Program-made: the position numbers and the translations under genes
The notes under the pieces: model-generated
The model's input: only the letters and a program-made list of their open reading frames with translations
What the model was told of the DNA's origin: nothing
Databases searched by the model: none
Assembly: GCF_006783905.1 (NCBI RefSeq)
Contig: NZ_VFPE01000002.1
Coordinates: 496,001-560,000 of the forward strand
Source of the DNA: Microbacterium kyungheense
GTDB taxonomy: Bacteria; Actinomycetota; Actinomycetes; Actinomycetales; Microbacteriaceae
Reading direction: 5' to 3'
DNA length: 64,000 bases
In this document: piece by piece, positions 60,323 to 64,000 of the stretch
How positions within the stretch are numbered: the stretch's first letter is position 1
Layout: the number at the start of each line of letters is the position of its first letter

Positions 60323-60328
60323 TACGCT
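60323..60328 (+). promoter_or_regulatory. -10 box TACGCT for the PHP gene (leaderless type)
   Basis: Ends 6 nt before the ATG at 60335. Confidence 0.55.
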
Positions 60329-60334
60329 CGGAGG

Positions 60335-61198
60335 ATGCCGACGACGCAGCGCTTCGAGGGTCCGAGCGACCTTCACCTGCACTCGGCGCACTCCGACGGC
60401 ACCCAGCCTCCCGCGGAGGTGATGGCCGCGGCGCACCGCCACGGCCTGCGCACGGCGGCGCTCACCGATCACGACACGACGTCCGGCTGGGCCGAGGCGG
60501 CCGAGGCGGCGGCATCCCTCGCCATGACGTTCCTGCCCGGGATGGAGCTGTCGGCGCGGCACGAATGGCGGAGCGTCCATGTGCTAGCCTACCTGCCCGA
60601 CCCCGACGACGCGGACCTGCGGGCGATGACGGAGCGCATCCGCTCGTCGCGCCTGGACCGCGCCCGCATCATGGCCGACCGCATCTCGCGGGACTACGAC
60701 CTGGTGTGGGACGACATCCTCGAGCAGACGTCGGACGGCGCCACCGTCGGACGCCCCCACATCGCCGATGCGCTCGTGGCGCGGGGACTCGTGCGCGACC
60801 GAGCCGAAGCGTTCGCGGGGATCCTCAGCCCCGGCGGGGACTACTACGTCGCGCTGTACGCGCCGGATCCGGTGACGGCGGTGGCTCTGGTGGCCGGCGC
60901 CGGGGGAGTGCCCGTCATCGCGCACCCGGCCGGACGTGCCGGGCTGCTGCCGGCGAAGCTGCTGGAGCGCATGCTCGACGCCGGGCTCGCAGGCTTCGAG
61001 CTCGGCCACCGCGAGAACCGCGAGCCCGCGCTGCAGAAGCTGCGCGACCTGTGCCGTGAGCGCGACCTCATCGTGACCGGCTCGAGCGACTACCACGGCC
61101 TCGGCAAGCCGAACCAGCCGGGGGAGCACACCACGAGCGACGACATGGTCGCCCGCATCATCGACCGCGCAACAGGAAGCGCCCCCGTCTACCCGTGA
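60335..61198 (+). CDS. PHP-domain phosphoesterase (YciV/RNase AM-like)
   Basis: 287 residues. Metal-binding motifs of the polymerase-and-histidinol-phosphatase family: DLHLHSAHSDGT at the start, ALTDHDTTSGW, FLPGMELSA, VIAHPAG, and the terminal TGSSDYHG. The length and the insert (about 90-175, with GRPHIADALVARGLV) match the YciV group, known as 3',5'-nucleoside bisphosphate phosphatase and 5'-3' exoribonuclease on short RNA ends. Predicted leaderless start. The end overlaps a hairpin. Confidence 0.9.
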   Translation: MPTTQRFEGPSDLHLHSAHSDGTQPPAEVMAAAHRHGLRTAALTDHDTTSGWAEAAEAAASLAMTFLPGMELSARHEWRSVHVLAYLPDPDDADLRAMTERIRSSRLDRARIMADRISRDYDLVWDDILEQTSDGATVGRPHIADALVARGLVRDRAEAFAGILSPGGDYYVALYAPDPVTAVALVAGAGGVPVIAHPAGRAGLLPAKLLERMLDAGLAGFELGHRENREPALQKLRDLCRERDLIVTGSSDYHGLGKPNQPGEHTTSDDMVARIIDRATGSAPVYP

Positions 61199-61218
61199 AG
61201 GTCGACAGGGGCGCTCCC
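61175..61218 (+). terminator. hairpin spanning the PHP gene stop codon
   Basis: GGAAGCGCCCCCGTC (61175-61189) pairs with GACAGGGGCGCTCCC (61204-61218), allowing G-U pairs. The TGA lies in the loop. It may terminate the PHP transcript. Confidence 0.5.
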
Positions 61219-61255
61219 GAAGACGCGGGTGCCGCGAGGAGTCCTCAGCCGGGAC

Positions 61256-61690
61256 TCAGCCCAGCGCCTTCGTCTTCAGCGCGTCGTACTCGGCCTGCGT
61301 GATCGTGCCGGCGTCGAGAAGGGCCTTGGCCTTCGCGATCTCATCGGCGGGGCTGGCCGAGCCGCCCGCGACCGACTTGATGTAGGCATCCTGGGCGCTC
61401 TGCAGCTCTGACGCCTCTTTCGCGCTCCGCTTGGCCATGCCGTTGCCGCGCGCGATGAGGTAGACGAGCAGCGTCAGGAACGGCACGAAGATCAGGAAGA
61501 TGATCCACACGGCCTTCCACCAGCCGTTCAGCTTGTGGTCGCGGAACAGGTCGCCGATGACGGCGAACAGCGCGAAGAGGTACGCCATGAAGAAGAAGAT
61601 CCAGAGGAACCACCAGATGATGTCCCAGAACGAGCCCCAGAAGCCCTGGTACTCGTAGCTGATGGGCACGGCGTTTTCGATGAATCGCAC
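61256..61690 (-). CDS. SHOCT-domain membrane protein
   Basis: 144 residues. Two TM helices (FWDIIWWFLWIFFFMAYLFA and WWKAVWIIFLIFVPFLTLLV, phospholipase-D-N-terminal-like), a basic cytoplasmic linker, and a C-terminal SHOCT motif (DEIAKAKALLDAGTITQAEYDALKTKAL). SHOCT modules often mediate oligomerisation; function unknown. AAAGGCAG lies about 8 nt before the ATG. The 57-base gap to the PHP gene is convergent. Confidence 0.88.
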   Translation of the reverse strand: MRFIENAVPISYEYQGFWGSFWDIIWWFLWIFFFMAYLFALFAVIGDLFRDHKLNGWWKAVWIIFLIFVPFLTLLVYLIARGNGMAKRSAKEASELQSAQDAYIKSVAGGSASPADEIAKAKALLDAGTITQAEYDALKTKALG

Positions 61691-61792
61691 GGTCTGCCTT
61701 TCGTCTATGCGAGTCGCGGCATCCCGCCGCGTGGCCTCACACTAGCGCTGAAAGAACGCTGAGTGTCGATGCCGCGACCGCACATGACGCAG

Positions 61793-63310
61793 TCAGGCGC
61801 CGGCGGGGGCGGCGCCGCCGCCCGAACCGCCGCGGCGACGCCGACGGCGACGCGGCGCCGGGCGTCCGTCGTGGTGCTCCTTGCCGCCGCCGTCGTGCGT
61901 TCCGCCGCCCTCGGCGTCGCGCTCGCCGTCGGTCGCCGCGGCCTGCTCGCCGGTGGACTTGGGGCCCCCCTCTGCCGCCTCGAAGGTCGAGCCGACCCGC
62001 TCGGCCGATCCGCCCGAGCGGCGGCGACGGCGACGGCGCGTGGACGGCTGGCCGTCGTTCTCCGCGGCGGCCGCGGCATCTGCGGCCTTCTCGGGCTGAA
62101 CGCGAACGCTCTGCGTCTTGGGGGTCGTCGCGATGCGACCCTTCGTGCCGGCGGGGATGTCGAGGTCCGAGAACAGGTGGGGGCTCGACGAGTACGTCTC
62201 GACGGGCTCCGGCTGGCCGAACTCGAGCGCGCGGTTGATGAGGGCCCACTTGTGCAGGTCCTCCCAGTCGACGAACGTGACCGCGATGCCGGTCTTGCCG
62301 GCGCGGCCGGTGCGACCGGCGCGGTGCAGGTACGTCTTCTCGTCGTCGGGGATCGTGTGGTTGATGACGTGCGTCACGTCGTCGACGTCGATGCCGCGTG
62401 CGGCCACGTCGGTCGCGATGAGCACGTCCTTCTTGCCGGCCTTGAACCCGGCCATCGAGCGCTCGCGCGCCTCCTGGCTCATGTCGCCGTGCACCGCGCC
62501 CGCGTTGAAGCCGCGATCGTTCAGCTCGTCGACGAGCTTCTGCGCCGCGCGCTTGGTGCGCGTGAAGATGACGGTCTTGCCCCGGCCTTCGGCCTGCAGG
62601 ATGCGCGCGATGACCTCGTCCTTGTCGAGCGAGTGCGCTCGGTAGACGAGGTGCTTGATGTTCGCCTGCGTGAGGCCCTCATCGGGATCGGTGGCGCGGA
62701 TGTGGATCGGGTTCGACATGAACCGGCGCGCGAGCGCGACGATCGGACCGGGCATGGTCGCCGAGAAGAGCTGCGTGTGACGCACGGCGGGGACCTTGGA
62801 GAAGATCTTCTCGATGTCGGGGAGGAAGCCGAGGTCGAGCATCTTGTCGGCCTCGTCGAGCACCACCTCGGTCGCGTGCGACAGATCCAGCAGGCGCTGG
62901 TTGTTGAGGTCGATGAGGCGGCCGGGCGTGCCCACGACGATCTGCGCGCCCGCCTTCAGCTGGTCGATCTGCCCCTCGTAGGCCTTGCCGCCGTAGATCG
63001 CCACGACGCTGGTCGAGCGGTTGGAGGTCAGCATGTCCATGTCTTCGTAGACCTGGACGCACAGCTCGCGCGTCGGCACGACGATGAGCGCCTTGACGCC
63101 GGGCGCCGGGTCGAGTCCGAGACGCTGGACGACGGGGATGCCGAAGCCGAAGGTCTTGCCGGTGCCGGTCTTGGCCTGGCCGATGATGTCCTGGCCGGGC
63201 AGCCCGAGCGGGATGGTCTGCTCCTGGATGGGGAAGGCGTCGACGATGCCCTTGACAGCGAGGGCCTCGACGATGTCCTGATCGACGCCGAGGTCGGCGA
63301 AGGTCGTCAC
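61793..63310 (-). CDS. DEAD-box ATP-dependent RNA helicase
   Basis: 505 residues. Q-motif FPIQEQTIPLGL, motif I AKTGTGKTFGFG, Ia PTRELCVQVY, Ib TPGRLIDL, II VLDEADKML, III SATMP, then IV-VI: VIFTRTKRAAQ, TDVAARGIDVDDV and HRAGRTGRAG. The C-terminal 110 residues are disordered with two arginine runs of seven (near RRRRRRRSGG and RRRRRRRGGSGGG), probably binding RNA. GTG 63310 (VTTFADLGVDQD) matches the usual N-terminus; an ATG at 63376 is an alternative. RhlE/DeaD-like role in RNA unwinding or ribosome assembly. Confidence 0.93.
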   Translation of the reverse strand: MTTFADLGVDQDIVEALAVKGIVDAFPIQEQTIPLGLPGQDIIGQAKTGTGKTFGFGIPVVQRLGLDPAPGVKALIVVPTRELCVQVYEDMDMLTSNRSTSVVAIYGGKAYEGQIDQLKAGAQIVVGTPGRLIDLNNQRLLDLSHATEVVLDEADKMLDLGFLPDIEKIFSKVPAVRHTQLFSATMPGPIVALARRFMSNPIHIRATDPDEGLTQANIKHLVYRAHSLDKDEVIARILQAEGRGKTVIFTRTKRAAQKLVDELNDRGFNAGAVHGDMSQEARERSMAGFKAGKKDVLIATDVAARGIDVDDVTHVINHTIPDDEKTYLHRAGRTGRAGKTGIAVTFVDWEDLHKWALINRALEFGQPEPVETYSSSPHLFSDLDIPAGTKGRIATTPKTQSVRVQPEKAADAAAAAENDGQPSTRRRRRRRSGGSAERVGSTFEAAEGGPKSTGEQAAATDGERDAEGGGTHDGGGKEHHDGRPAPRRRRRRRGGSGGGAAPAGA

Positions 63311-63489
63311 GATGTGTGCCTGTCCGGCAGTGGGATGCTGCCTGGTTTCGTGCCCGGGCGCTGGAACCGGCTTCATGGCCGTCCGCGCGGGCGGAAGTGC
63401 GATCCACGCCCTTCTTTCCCACAGGCGCGGGCGCCCCGATCCGACGCCGGGGCCGAGACCACGATACCGGAGGACGCCGCGGCGAGCAC

Positions 63490-63495
63490 TTAGGC
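63490..63495 (+). promoter_or_regulatory. -10 box TAGGCT for the ferritin-like gene (leaderless type)
   Basis: Ends 6 nt before the ATG at 63502, in the 191-base divergent region upstream of the helicase. Confidence 0.55.
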
Positions 63496-63501
63496 TTCGT
63501 A

Positions 63502-64000
63502 CATGGTCAAGTGGTTCTGGCAGCGCCGCGGCGCGGAGCGCAAGCTCCAGCTGCGCTCGCGCGACGACCTCGGCGGTGCCGACCGCGTCGACTTCGAGGA
63601 GCTCGCCCCTGACATCGACACCTTCCTCGGCCAGGCCGCGTATCTGCAGCTCGGGTACTTCGAGACCCTCACCGAGCTCATCCAGACCCTCCCCGAACTG
63701 GGCGAGAAGGAGGCGGTCGCACGTGCCGCGGGCGCCGCGCTCACCAAGCACGAGGCGCTCGTCGCGCTGATCCGCGAGCGCGGCGACGATCCGACCGAGC
63801 TGATGCGCCCCTTCCGCGAGCCGCTGGACGCATTCCGCGTGGCGACCCACGGCGTGCGACCGCAGGAGACCATGCTCTCGGTGCACATCACGGCGGGCAT
63901 GCTCGACGACTTCTATCTGGCGCTCTCGGCCAGCTACGGCGAGACCGGGCGACGGGTCGCGCGCATCCTGCAGGCCGACTCGGACCGGCAGGCGATCGTC
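63502..64000 (+). CDS. ferritin-like-fold protein (partial, runs off the right edge)
   Basis: 166 visible codons, starting MVKWFWQRRGAERKLQLRSR. A helical protein with QAAYLQLGYFETLTELIQTL, ALTKHEALVALIRERG, FREPLDAFRVATHGVRP and SVHITAGMLDDFYLALS. The E...KHE-type residues suggest a diiron ferritin-like (MiaE-like) fold, as annotated for similar proteins in Microbacteriaceae (from memory). Divergent from the helicase. Function unknown. Confidence 0.75.

Overview
The window is about 70% G+C, has many GTG starts, and carries a 16S rRNA gene that reads as Microbacteriaceae, most likely Microbacterium. It is ordinary chromosome: no transposase, integrase, phage genes, CRISPR array or tRNA gene was seen. 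All identifications come from reading the sequence and from remembered families; no database search was run.

Layout. 1-5455 (minus strand) is a de novo NAD operon (nrtR-nadA-nadB-nadC-cysteine desulfurase) behind a promoter overlapped by a palindrome. 5693-11254 is a five-gene peptide/oligosaccharide-type ABC importer, followed by a CvpA-type membrane serine protease. 12532-17222 is the glycine cleavage operon gcvT-gcvH-gcvP behind a tandem glycine riboswitch. 17235-18628 is an orphan AbiEi-like/nuclease-like gene bracketed by two kinds of palindromic repeat in mirror order, followed by a CPBP protease. 19645-26807 is a second peptide-type importer; a small PH-like gene lies on the opposite strand between its permease and ATPase genes. 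typA, azlC-azlD, a ferredoxin, dapC and gltA follow.

33577-35743 is an MFS exporter with a divergent TetR regulator and two matching operators. dapD (35789) and dapE (42656) flank a complete rrn operon (16S-23S-5S, no spacer tRNA). With dapC they give three genes of the succinylase lysine/diaminopimelate route. From dapE to 50209 the order (DUF3117, O-methyltransferase, tatB, mrp, DUF1003, MgtE_N/CBS, stress-protein-like) follows the region I recall around Rv1202-Rv1234 of Mycobacterium tuberculosis, without sigE-rseA-htrA. A drug-type ABC exporter and a small hydrolase come next.

53474-55914 holds two divergent citrate-synthase-like genes. One has an N-terminal DNA-binding helix-turn-helix and has lost a catalytic His; the other has Glu in place of the catalytic Asp; a perfect palindrome lies between them. 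I regard this as the best candidate for an undescribed system. The rest is a gamma-glutamyltransferase, aminopeptidase P, an EEP-family enzyme, a PHP phosphoesterase, a SHOCT membrane protein, a DEAD-box helicase and a ferritin-like protein cut by the window end.

Two genome-scale patterns stand out. Many genes have a TAnnnT -10 box ending 6-7 nt before the start codon, which suggests leaderless mRNAs. The word GGATGCC/GGCATCC is strongly over-represented, including in coding sequence, where it forces otherwise rare codons.
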